Positions 55,796 to 63,428 of a DNA stretch of 64,000 bases are shown one piece after another. The DNA is taken from contig NZ_JABFDM010000007.1 in the NCBI RefSeq assembly GCF_013178945.1, positions 1 to 64,000 on the forward strand, read 5' to 3'. The notes beneath the pieces are model-generated. The model was not told the DNA's origin and did no database searches. It was given only the letters and a program-made list of their open reading frames with translations. How positions within the stretch are numbered: the stretch's first letter is position 1; every line of letters begins with the position of its first letter. This DNA comes from Bradyrhizobium aeschynomenes (GTDB lineage: Bacteria > Pseudomonadota > Alphaproteobacteria > Rhizobiales > Xanthobacteraceae). The translations under genes and the position numbers were made by a program.

Positions 55796-57181
55796 TCAAA
55801 CGCGGGTCTGCAAACCCTCGAAATGTCCGCGCCGCTGCAGCCAGGCGAGCAGCACGAGACTCGGGATCGCCACCAATACGCAGATCACGAAGAACAGCGG
55901 CCAGCCCGTCGCCTTCGCCACGTAGCCGGCGCCTGACGACAGATAGGTGCGCCCGACCGCGGCCAGCGCGGTGAGCAGCGCATATTGGGTCGCGGTGTGC
56001 AGCGGGTTCTGGCACAGCGCCGAGAGATAGGCGACGAAGATCACCGTGCCGATCGCGCTGGTGAAATTCTCCGCCGAGATCGCCAGCGCCAGGGCCCATT
56101 GATTGACGCCGACCACCGCGAGCCAGGAGAACGACAAATTGGCGAGCGCCTGCATCACGCCGCCGATCCAGAGACTTGTCGCAAGCGAATAGCGCCGCGC
56201 GACGAAGCCGCCGGCAAAGCCGCCGGCGAGCGTGGCGGCGAGGCCGACGCCTTTGACGATCGCGGCGTAGTCGACCTTGGTGAAGCCGAGATCGATGACG
56301 AACGGCGCGGTCATCGTGCCGGAGAAGGCGTCGGTGAACTTGAACAGCACGACGAAGGCGAGCGCGGCCAGCGCGTCCCGGCGGCCGAGGAATTCGAGGA
56401 AGGCACCGCTGGCCGCATGCATCACGCGTGTGAGCGCAGTGTCCGCGCTCATCTCGGCCTCGGCCTGCTTCGACTGCGCTGGTTCTGTCGCCGCCAATGC
56501 GGTGATGGTGCCGATCAGCACCAGGGCTGCCATGACGACGTAGCCCCACATCCAGGACGACGGACGCGACAGCCCTGCGTTCTCGAATGCGCTGACCACG
56601 ACGAGCGCGCCGGCGGTCGAGACCAGCATGCCGATCCGATAGGCGGCGACGTAGGACGCCATGCCGGCGGCCTGCTCGCTCTCCGGCAGGCTCTCCACGC
56701 GAAAGGCGTCGACAACGATGTCCTGGGTCGACGACGTCGCCGCGACCAGCAGCGCGGCCAGCGCCACCATGAATGGCGCATGCGCCGGGTCGGTCAGCGC
56801 CAGCAACAGGATCGCACCGATCAGCAGCATCTGCGCGAACACCAGCCAGCCGCGGCGCCGTCCGAACGCGCGCGTCAGCAGCGGCACATGCAGCGCGTCG
56901 ACCAGCGGCGCCCACAGGAACTTCAAGGTGTAGGGCGTGCCGACCAGGGCGAACAGCCCGATCGTGCCGAGATCGACGCCGAGCTCGCGCATCCAGATCT
57001 GCAAGGTCGAGCCGGACAGCGCCAGCGGCAGGCCCGAGGAGAAGCCGAGGAACAGCACCACGAGCACGCGCGGCTGCAGATAGACGGCCATGCTCTCGCG
57101 CCAGGTCGGCGGGGCAGGGTTGGCCGGGCCGGGCGCAGCGCTGGTCGCGATATCGTGGGAAGAAGCCTCGGGTGCTGTCAT
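55796..57181 (-). CDS. ampG: AmpG-family muropeptide permease (MFS)
   Basis: 461 residues with about twelve transmembrane helices. The first helices contain VLVLFLGFSSGLPLALSGSTLQIWMRELGVDLGTIGLFALVGTPYTLKFLWAPLVD, characteristic of AmpG, which imports GlcNAc-anhMurNAc peptides for cell-wall recycling. TSSTQDIVVDAFRVE in helix 5 is also typical. It probably supplies signals for beta-lactamase regulation in species with AmpR. MepA, another murein enzyme, lies far off at 4.5 kb. Confidence 0.9.
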   Translation of the reverse strand: MTAPEASSHDIATSAAPGPANPAPPTWRESMAVYLQPRVLVVLFLGFSSGLPLALSGSTLQIWMRELGVDLGTIGLFALVGTPYTLKFLWAPLVDALHVPLLTRAFGRRRGWLVFAQMLLIGAILLLALTDPAHAPFMVALAALLVAATSSTQDIVVDAFRVESLPESEQAAGMASYVAAYRIGMLVSTAGALVVVSAFENAGLSRPSSWMWGYVVMAALVLIGTITALAATEPAQSKQAEAEMSADTALTRVMHAASGAFLEFLGRRDALAALAFVVLFKFTDAFSGTMTAPFVIDLGFTKVDYAAIVKGVGLAATLAGGFAGGFVARRYSLATSLWIGGVMQALANLSFSWLAVVGVNQWALALAISAENFTSAIGTVIFVAYLSALCQNPLHTATQYALLTALAAVGRTYLSSGAGYVAKATGWPLFFVICVLVAIPSLVLLAWLQRRGHFEGLQTRV

Positions 57182-57223
57182 ACGCAGGTGGTAGCAGATT
57201 CCGCTGGTGCCACAAGCTCAGCT

Positions 57224-57618
57224 GTCATCGCCCGGCTTGACCGGGCGATCTAGTATCCCAGAGGCCTATCCATCGCCTCCCGCGATCTGCGGATAGAGAT
57301 CGTTCCAGTCCGGGCTGTCCTTTTCGATCAAGGAGATCTTCCAGTCCCGCTGCCACTTCTTGAGTCGCTTCTCGCGATGAATGGCTTGCTCGATCTGTTC
57401 AAAGACTTCGAAGTAGACGAGTCGGGTCACGCCGTAGCGCTTGGTGAAGCTGTCGGAGAGGTTGGATCTGTGCTCGGCGACCCGTCGAACCGGATCATTG
57501 GTCACGCCGATGTACAAGGTGCCGCCGATGTGGCTGGCGAGTATGTAGACGTAGTACGAGCGCGTACCCATCGGACGCCTCTGGGATACTGGATCGCCCG
57601 GTCAAGCCGGGCGATGAC
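57224..57618. mobile_element. 395-bp GIY-YIG cassette with near-perfect 42-bp terminal inverted repeats
   Basis: The left end (57224-57266) reads GTCAT, CGCCCGG, CTTGA, CCGGGCG, then ATCTAGTATCCCAGAGGC. The right end (57577-57618) is the inverse with one substitution (ATCCAG). The hairpin ends are of the family found throughout the window. The enclosed gene fills the cassette: its start codon is five bases from the right repeat and its stop overlaps the left repeat by one base. No transposase of another type and no clear target duplication. Confidence 0.8.
57266..57571 (-). CDS. Small GIY-YIG nuclease, intact
   Basis: 101 residues, a stand-alone GIY-YIG domain. Motifs: YYVYILAS and TLYIGVTND (GIY and YIG), RRVAEHRS (catalytic Arg), and the Glu in AIHREKRLKKWQRDWK, with a complete ending LIEKDSPDWNDLYPQ. 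The family would cut DNA with one metal ion. The gene is bounded exactly by inverted repeats, suggesting the enzyme serves the element rather than the host. It lies in the ampG-rmuC gap and is a paralogue of the frameshifted gene at 29325. Confidence 0.9.
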   Translation of the reverse strand: MGTRSYYVYILASHIGGTLYIGVTNDPVRRVAEHRSNLSDSFTKRYGVTRLVYFEVFEQIEQAIHREKRLKKWQRDWKISLIEKDSPDWNDLYPQIAGGDG

Positions 57619-57663
57619 AGTGTTGTTGGATTTGCCGCCACTTGCAATAACAGCAGATCGCTC

Positions 57664-58911
57664 TCACTCCCCCGCCTGCATCCGCCCCGCCAACGGAAAC
57701 AGATCCGGCGTCGCACCCGTGCCCGGCGCGATCCGCGGCGAGTCCATCGCCGCATCCTGCTTGCTGAAATCGAGCTCCTCGATCCGCGCCGCGCGCTTCT
57801 CGATCTTGTCGGCGGAGATCAGGATCTGGCGGATGTCCTCGCCGACGTCGCCGAAATGCTTCTGCAGCTTGAGTACGCGCTCGCGCAGGCGGCCGAGATC
57901 GTCGCCGAGATGGATCACCTCGTTGCGGATCTGGTCGGCAGCGTCGCGGATGCGGGCGTCCTTCATGATCTGCTGCATGACCTGGATCGCCAGCATCAAA
58001 AGCGATGGTGACACCAGCACGACACGGGCGCGATAGGCCTTCTGGATGACGTCGTCGAAGCCGTCATGGATCTCGGCATAAACAGACTCCGACGGCACGA
58101 ACATCAGCGCGGTGTCCTGCGTCTCGCCGACCACGAGATACTTCTCGGCAATGTCGTTGACGTGCCGCAGCACATCGGTGCGCAGGCGCTGCGCAGCCGC
58201 GCGCTTCTCTTCGTCCGTCTCCGCATCGTGCAGCGCCGTGACGGCCTCCAGCGGAAACTTGGCGTCGATGCACAGCGGTCTGGCGTCGGGCAGGAACACG
58301 ACGCAGTCCGGCCGCTTGCCGCTGGCGAGCGTGTACTGGAACGCGTAGCTGCCCTTCGGCAGCCCGTCCTGCACGATCGCCTCCATCCGTGCCTGGCCGA
58401 AGGCGCCGCGCGACTGTTTGTTGGCGAGCACGTCGCGCAAGGTCGCGACCTGTGTGGTCAGCTCGCTGAGATCGCGGTGCGCATTGTCGATGATGCCGAG
58501 CCGTTCGTGCAGGACGCGCAAGCTATCCATAGTGTGCCGCGTGGTCTGCTCCATCGACTGGCCGACGCGATGGGTGACGGCGTCGAGCCGCTCGTTGACG
58601 CTGCGGGCGAGATCCACCTGCCGGCCGGCGAGCAGTTGCGCCATGGCGTCGACCCGGCCGGAGGCCTCGCTCTGCACCCGGATCATTTCGCCGAACCGCT
58701 GTTCGATCTCCTCGGTGCGCATCGCCTGCTGGGCGGCAAGCTCCGCGCTCCGCCGTCCGGAGCGGGCCACCGCCAGGCCGATCATCACGAGCAGCAGCAG
58801 CACCAGCACGCCAAACCCGATCAGCGCGTCGCTGGCGCGCACGGGCAGGTCGCCGACCATGACGACGACAGGATTGAGCGCAGAATTCAGCGATTGGCTG
58901 GCGGTCATCAC
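57664..58911 (-). CDS. rmuC: DNA recombination protein RmuC
   Basis: 415 residues. One N-terminal membrane helix (LIGFGVLVLLLLVMIGLAVA, about 29-48), a coiled coil to about 165, then the nuclease-like RmuC domain with QYTLASGKRPDCVVFLPDARPLCIDAKFPLEAV (the D...D-x-K element) and VLVSPSLLMLAIQVMQQIMKD. RmuC limits inversions at short inverted repeats. It starts 30 bases from a LexA-type box (58941-58955), so damage induction is plausible. Confidence 0.93.
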   Translation of the reverse strand: MMTASQSLNSALNPVVVMVGDLPVRASDALIGFGVLVLLLLVMIGLAVARSGRRSAELAAQQAMRTEEIEQRFGEMIRVQSEASGRVDAMAQLLAGRQVDLARSVNERLDAVTHRVGQSMEQTTRHTMDSLRVLHERLGIIDNAHRDLSELTTQVATLRDVLANKQSRGAFGQARMEAIVQDGLPKGSYAFQYTLASGKRPDCVVFLPDARPLCIDAKFPLEAVTALHDAETDEEKRAAAQRLRTDVLRHVNDIAEKYLVVGETQDTALMFVPSESVYAEIHDGFDDVIQKAYRARVVLVSPSLLMLAIQVMQQIMKDARIRDAADQIRNEVIHLGDDLGRLRERVLKLQKHFGDVGEDIRQILISADKIEKRAARIEELDFSKQDAAMDSPRIAPGTGATPDLFPLAGRMQAGE

Positions 58912-58940
58912 CCCCGTCTATCCGATTCGCAAAGCGTCGC

Positions 58941-58955
58941 GAACGAAGAGAGAAC
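58941..58955 (-). promoter_or_regulatory. LexA-type SOS box upstream of rmuC
   Basis: GAAC, GAAGAGA, GAAC: an exact direct repeat with seven-base spacing. Read toward rmuC it is GTTC-N7-GTTC, the alphaproteobacterial LexA operator. It lies 30-44 bases before the rmuC start codon. Not tested here. Confidence 0.6.
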
Positions 58956-58961
58956 ATTTAT

Positions 58962-59028
58962 GGTTAAGGGCGGGTTAAGAAGCATGGTTAACGAGACGTT
59001 GAAATTCATGGTTAGCGAACTCTTAACC
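58962..59028. promoter_or_regulatory. Array of GGTTAA motifs with one CtrA-type full site
   Basis: GGTTAA occurs at 58962, 58973 and 58986, GGTTAG at 59010, and the inverse TTAACC at 59023. The first two form TTAA-GGGCGGG-TTAA (58964-58978), an exact TTAA-N7-TTAA CtrA consensus. Spacings of 11, 13 and 24 bases keep roughly one face of the helix. The array lies between the divergent rmuC and def genes, 50-117 bases upstream of both. Confidence 0.5.
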
Positions 59029-59077
59029 GCGCGTCCTCACATTGACCGCGCCTGTTCCGGGGCTTAAATCGCGCGCC

Positions 59078-59605
59078 ATGTCCTTAAGAGAAATCATCAT
59101 CCTGCCGGACCGGCAGCTCCGGCTGGTGTCCAAGCCTGTCGAGAAGGTCACGCCGGACATCCGGCAGCTGGTCGACGACATGTTTCAGACCATGTACGAC
59201 GCCCCCGGCATCGGGCTGGCGGCGATCCAGGTCGCGCAACCCGTGCGCGTCATCACCATGGATCTGGCCAAGCCTGACTCCGGCGGCGAGACCAAGCGCG
59301 AGCCGCGGGTGTTCATCAATCCCGAGATCATCGCCAAGTCAGATGAGCTGTCGGTCTATGAGGAAGGCTGCCTGTCGATCCCCGAATATTACGAGGAGGT
59401 CGAGCGGCCGGCGCGGGTGCGCGTGCGCTTCACCGATCTCGACGGCGTGGTCCGCGAGGAGGATGCCGAGGGGCTCTACGCCACCTGCATCCAGCACGAG
59501 ATCGACCATCTCAACGGCGTGCTGTTCATCGACTACCTGTCGAAGCTCAAGCGCGACCGCGTCATGAAGAAGTTCACCAAGGCCGCCAAGCGCGCGGGCG
59601 AGTAA
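59078..59605 (+). CDS. def: Peptide deformylase
   Basis: 175 residues from the ATG at 59078. All three deformylase motifs are present: GIGLAAIQV, EGCLSIPEYY and QHEIDHLNGVLF (Cys and two His bind the metal, Glu catalyses). It removes the N-formyl group from nascent proteins. The frame from 59042 adds 12 residues without family similarity. It is followed by fmt and truA, each separated by a small inverted-repeat element. Confidence 0.97.
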   Translation: MSLREIIILPDRQLRLVSKPVEKVTPDIRQLVDDMFQTMYDAPGIGLAAIQVAQPVRVITMDLAKPDSGGETKREPRVFINPEIIAKSDELSVYEEGCLSIPEYYEEVERPARVRVRFTDLDGVVREEDAEGLYATCIQHEIDHLNGVLFIDYLSKLKRDRVMKKFTKAAKRAGE

Positions 59606-59623
59606 CGATCAACTCTCTCCTTC

Positions 59624-59711
59624 GTCATGCCCGGGCCTGACCCGGGCATCCACGTCTTGCCTCTCGCGCTGGCATTGCGACGTGGATGGCCGGGACAAGC
59701 CCGGCCATGAC
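59624..59711. repeat. 88-bp inverted-repeat element between def and fmt
   Basis: Left unit: GTCAT, GCCCGGG, CCTGA, CCCGGGC, ATCCACGTC. Right unit read inversely: GTCAT, GGCCGGG, CTTGT, CCCGGCC, ATCCACGTC. Stem changes are compensated on both sides in each unit. About 22 bases separate the units. Confidence 0.88.
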
Positions 59712-59745
59712 AGCGGAGTAGAGGCTTTGCAGGGTCTTAGACCAC

Positions 59746-60681
59746 ATGCCGCTTCGCCTGATCTTCATGGGCACGCCGGATTTCGCCGTGCCCACTCTGC
59801 TCGAGCTGGCCGGCCACGGCCACGAGATCGTGGCCGTCTACACGCGTGCGCCGAAGCCCGGTGGCCGTCGTGGCCTGGCGCTGCAGCCGACGCCGATCGA
59901 GACCGAGGCGCGCCGGCTCGGCATCCCCGTGCTCACCCCGAAGACGCTGAAGACCGACGAGGCATTGGCCGAATTCCGCGCGCACCAGGCTGATGCCGCC
60001 GTCGTCGTGGCCTACGGCATGATCCTGCCGCAGGCGATTCTCGATACGCCAAAACTCGGCTGCTACAACCTGCATGCCTCGCTGCTGCCGCGCTGGCGCG
60101 GCGCCGCGCCGATCAATCGCGCCATCATGGCGGGCGATGCCGAGAGCGGCGTGATGGTGATGAAGATGGACGTCGGGCTCGATACGGGCGACGTCGCGAT
60201 GGCCGAGCGGTTGCCGATTACGGATGCGATGACGGCGTCGGATCTGCACGACAAGCTGTCCCGCATCGGCGCCGACCTGATGGTCCGCGCGATGGCGGCG
60301 CTGGAGCGCGGCGGACTGACGCTCACCAGGCAGGCCGAGGACGGCGTGACCTACGCCGCCAAGATCGACAAGGCCGAGGCGCGGATCGACTGGGCGAAGC
60401 CGGCGCACGCCGTGCTGCGTCACATCCACGGCCTGTCGCCGTTCCCCGGCGCCTGGAGCGAGGTCGTGTTGGACGGCGAGGCGGTGCGCCTGAAGATCCT
60501 GCGCTGCGCGCTGGCCGACGGCGCGGGTGAGCCGGGCACCGTCCTCGACGATCACCTCACCATCGCCTGCGCCGGCGGCGCGATCCGCATCACCGAGTTG
60601 CAGCGCGCCGGCAAGGGCCCGATGAAGGCCGCGGATTTCCTGCGCGGCACGTCTGTCGCGCCGGGCCTGCGCTTCGGCTGA
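59746..60681 (+). CDS. fmt: Methionyl-tRNA formyltransferase
   Basis: 311 residues. The formyltransferase domain has MGTPDFAVPTLLELA, the catalytic Asn/His region YNLHASLLPRWRGAAPINRAIMAGD and MDVGLDTGDV; the tRNA-binding C-terminal OB-fold domain starts near 205. It formylates initiator Met-tRNA, the partner activity of deformylase encoded upstream. No strong ribosome site is seen, so translation may depend on message from def. Confidence 0.97.
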   Translation: MPLRLIFMGTPDFAVPTLLELAGHGHEIVAVYTRAPKPGGRRGLALQPTPIETEARRLGIPVLTPKTLKTDEALAEFRAHQADAAVVVAYGMILPQAILDTPKLGCYNLHASLLPRWRGAAPINRAIMAGDAESGVMVMKMDVGLDTGDVAMAERLPITDAMTASDLHDKLSRIGADLMVRAMAALERGGLTLTRQAEDGVTYAAKIDKAEARIDWAKPAHAVLRHIHGLSPFPGAWSEVVLDGEAVRLKILRCALADGAGEPGTVLDDHLTIACAGGAIRITELQRAGKGPMKAADFLRGTSVAPGLRFG

Positions 60682-60693
60682 CCATTTCAGCTC

Positions 60694-60777
60694 GTCATGC
60701 GCGGGCTTGACCCGCGCATCCATCTCGCGAACAAGTTTCGTTCCTGGATGGATTGCCGGGTCAAGCCCGGCAATGAC
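60694..60777. repeat. 84-bp inverted-repeat element between fmt and truA
   Basis: Left unit: GTCAT, GCGCGGG, CTTGA, CCCGCGC, ATCCATC. Right unit read inversely: GTCAT, TGCCGGG, CTTGA, CCCGGCA, ATCCATCC. It begins 13 bases after the fmt stop and ends 20 before the truA start. Confidence 0.88.
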
Positions 60778-60797
60778 GGCCACATGCGATCGAGGCG

Positions 60798-61535
60798 ATG
60801 CCCCGCTACAAGCTCACCATCGAATACGACGGCACTCCCTTCTGCGGCTGGCAGTTGCAGGAGACGCTGCCGTCGGTGCAGGGCGCGCTGGAAGCGGCGG
60901 TGCAGGCGACCTGCGGCGTGCCCACGCGCGTGCACGGTTCCGGCCGCACCGATGCCGGCGTCCACGCCACCGGACAAGTCGCGCATTGCGACATCGACAA
61001 GGAATTTCGGCCCGACAAATTGCGCGATGCGCTCAACGCGCATCTGCGGCCCAATCCCGTCGCGGTGCTCGACGCCGAAATCGTGCCCGACACGTTCGAA
61101 GCGCGCTTCTCCGCGCGCAAGCGGCACTATCGCTATCGTATCGTCAACCGCCGCTCCAACCTCGCCCTCGAGGTCGGCCGCGTCTGGCGCGTGCCGCAGC
61201 GGCTCGACTCCGACGCGATGCACGTTGCGGCGCAGCGCCTGATCGGCAAGCATGATTTCACGACCTTCCGCGACACCGAGTGTCAGGCCAAGTCGCCGGA
61301 AAAGACGCTCGATCAGCTCGACGTCGTGAGAGATGGCGACGCGATCACGATCATCACCTCCGCGCGGTCCTACCTGCACAGCCAGGTGCGCTCGATGGTC
61401 GGTTCGCTGGTGTGGGTCGGGCAGGGCCGTTGGAGTGCCGACGATCTCGCTGCGGCGCTTGCCGCGCGCAAGCGCGCAGCGTGTGGCGTCGTCGCTCCGC
61501 CGGAAGGGCTCTATCTGGTGAAGGTCGACTACTAA
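60798..61535 (+). CDS. truA: tRNA pseudouridine(38-40) synthase
   Basis: 245 residues. MPRYKLTIEYDGTPFCGWQLQ at the start; catalytic Asp in GSGRTDAGVHATGQVAH; RKRHYRYRI and the C-terminal HSQVRSMVGSLVWVGQG are standard TruA motifs. It makes pseudouridine in the anticodon stem-loop of many tRNAs. ATG behind GATCGAGGCG. It converges with dapE, 12 bases between stops. Confidence 0.96.
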   Translation: MPRYKLTIEYDGTPFCGWQLQETLPSVQGALEAAVQATCGVPTRVHGSGRTDAGVHATGQVAHCDIDKEFRPDKLRDALNAHLRPNPVAVLDAEIVPDTFEARFSARKRHYRYRIVNRRSNLALEVGRVWRVPQRLDSDAMHVAAQRLIGKHDFTTFRDTECQAKSPEKTLDQLDVVRDGDAITIITSARSYLHSQVRSMVGSLVWVGQGRWSADDLAAALAARKRAACGVVAPPEGLYLVKVDY

Positions 61536-61547
61536 GGCGGCGCTCGG

Positions 61548-62702
61548 CTACGCGAAATAGCGATCGAGGATGCCGCGATAGATCTTGGTCAAGGTCGCGA
61601 TGTCTGCGACGGAGGCCCGCTCATCGATCTGGTGCATGGTCTGGCCGACCAGGCCGAACTCGATCACCGGGCAATAGCTCGAGATGAAGCGCGCGTCCGA
61701 GGTGCCGCCGGTGGTCGACAGCTCCGGCCTGCGTCCCGTCACCTCCGCGATGGCCGCGACCGCGAGATCGGTGAACGGTCCCGGCTTGGTCAGGAACACG
61801 TTGGAGTTCGACGGCAGCCAATCAATATGGGCGCGGATGCGGTTGCCGCAGGCCCTCGCCAGCCGCTCCTCGACCAGCGCGCGCAGCGACTCCTGCGTAT
61901 GGCAGTCATTGTAGCGGATGTTGAACTTCGCCCGTGCGATTCCCGCGATGACGTTGGTGGCGGTGTTGCCGACATCGACGGTGGTGAATTCGAGGTTCGA
62001 CGGCTGGAACTGCGCGCTGCCATGGTCCAGCGGCTCGTCCGACAGCGCGACGATCAGCCGCGAAATGTCCGGCACCGGGTTGGAGGCGCGGTGCGGATAG
62101 GCGACATGGCCCTGCTTGCCCTCGACGATCAGCGTGCCGGACTGCGAGCCGCGGCGGCCGATCTTGATGCAGTCGCCCATCACTTCCTGGTTGGACGGCT
62201 CACCCAGCACGCAATGGTCGAACTTTTCGCCGCGCTCGGCCGCCCATTGCAGCAGCTTGATGGTGCCGTTGATCGAGACGTCCTCCTCGTCGCCGGTGAT
62301 GAGGAACGAAATCGAGCCCTTCGGCTTGCCGCCGTGATCACGCAGATAGGCGAGCGCAGCCGCCACGCTGCAGGCAATGCCGCCCTTCATGTCCACGGCG
62401 CCGCGGCCGTAGATGTAGCCGTCCTTCACCTCGCCGGAGAATGCGCCAAGGCTCCATGCCGCCTCATCGCCAGGCGGCACCACGTCGGTATGGCCGGCAA
62501 AGGTGATGTGCGGGCCCTCGGTGCCGATGCGGGCGTAGAGGTTGTCGATGTCGGCGGTGCCGGCTTCCGAAAAAGTGACCCGATGGGTCGTGAAGCCCGC
62601 GTCCTTCAGCAGGGCTTCGAGCACGCCGAGGGCGCCGGCGTCGGCCGGGGTCACGGAGGGGCAGCGGATCAGGTCGCGGGTGATGGTGAGGGCATCGGTC
62701 AT
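61548..62702 (-). CDS. dapE: Succinyl-diaminopimelate desuccinylase
   Basis: 384 residues, M20 dinuclear zinc peptidase. Metal ligands are in FAGHTDVVPPG (His), GRGAVDMKGG (Asp), TGDEEDV (catalytic and metal Glu), and a C-terminal His region near the end. It converts N-succinyl-LL-DAP to LL-DAP in lysine and peptidoglycan-precursor synthesis. Its ATG overlaps the stop of the DUF805 gene by four bases, and dapD lies upstream, giving a dapD-DUF805-dapE operon. Confidence 0.96.
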   Translation of the reverse strand: MTDALTITRDLIRCPSVTPADAGALGVLEALLKDAGFTTHRVTFSEAGTADIDNLYARIGTEGPHITFAGHTDVVPPGDEAAWSLGAFSGEVKDGYIYGRGAVDMKGGIACSVAAALAYLRDHGGKPKGSISFLITGDEEDVSINGTIKLLQWAAERGEKFDHCVLGEPSNQEVMGDCIKIGRRGSQSGTLIVEGKQGHVAYPHRASNPVPDISRLIVALSDEPLDHGSAQFQPSNLEFTTVDVGNTATNVIAGIARAKFNIRYNDCHTQESLRALVEERLARACGNRIRAHIDWLPSNSNVFLTKPGPFTDLAVAAIAEVTGRRPELSTTGGTSDARFISSYCPVIEFGLVGQTMHQIDERASVADIATLTKIYRGILDRYFA

Positions 62703-63370
62703 GCCCTCCGCTTATCATGCTCGTTTGGCGGCGGGCTAGTGCTGCCGATTGACGCTTCCGCCAGCGGCGGGCTGGCGATCTGCGGGGTGAATTCCAGCTC
62801 CTGGTGCTGATCCCATCCTGCGCGCGGCGGGCCGGAGCGTTGGCCGCCAGGGCGGGTCTTCGGCAACGGGTTCGGTCCGAAGCGGTTGGTCCAGGGGTCA
62901 CCGGCCAGGCAGTACAATTCGATGAAGCCCCACAGCGAGAGCAGCGCGGCGATCGCTCCAAGGATCATCGGCAGGACAGTGCCCGGCAGGCGGTCGGCGA
63001 ATTGGTCGACGAGGCCCGGAACGACGAACATCGGCACCGTCCACCAACCGCTCTTGTCGCGGTCATGCAGGCGCTTGACCGCGCCCGCGGCGAAGACCCA
63101 GGCGAACACGGGGGTGAGAACGACATGGACCGCCGACCGCACGACATCGGCGCGCGCCAAGCCGCGATAGGTGTCGGGGTCGAGGACCGCAAAAATGCTC
63201 GTCAGATTGAGGCTGGCGGCAGCAGGGCCGCCCAGCAGCTTGCTGACGCCGGCCATCAGCGCGGCGGCGAGCAACATCCAGCCGAAGATCACCAGCAGCG
63301 ACAGCCAGAGCTTGGCGCGGTTGATCCGGCCGTCGAAGCGGAACAGAAACCAGGTCCAATCCATGGGCAA
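62699..63370 (-). CDS. DUF805 membrane protein within the dap operon
   Basis: 223 residues. It begins MPMDWTWFLFRFDGRINRAKLWLSLLVIFGW, the DUF805 opening, with about four membrane helices to residue 165 and VKRLHDRDKSGWWTVPMFVVPG as a signature. The Pro/Gly-rich cytosolic tail (170-223) is poorly conserved. Function is unknown. Its position between dapD and dapE, with four-base overlap to the latter, indicates cotranscription. Confidence 0.88.
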   Translation of the reverse strand: MPMDWTWFLFRFDGRINRAKLWLSLLVIFGWMLLAAALMAGVSKLLGGPAAASLNLTSIFAVLDPDTYRGLARADVVRSAVHVVLTPVFAWVFAAGAVKRLHDRDKSGWWTVPMFVVPGLVDQFADRLPGTVLPMILGAIAALLSLWGFIELYCLAGDPWTNRFGPNPLPKTRPGGQRSGPPRAGWDQHQELEFTPQIASPPLAEASIGSTSPPPNEHDKRRA

Positions 63371-63428
63371 TCTCCGGACGGCGCGGCCGGTCCGGAGATT
63401 CGTCGCTGCGGTTGCAGCCGTGGTTCGA

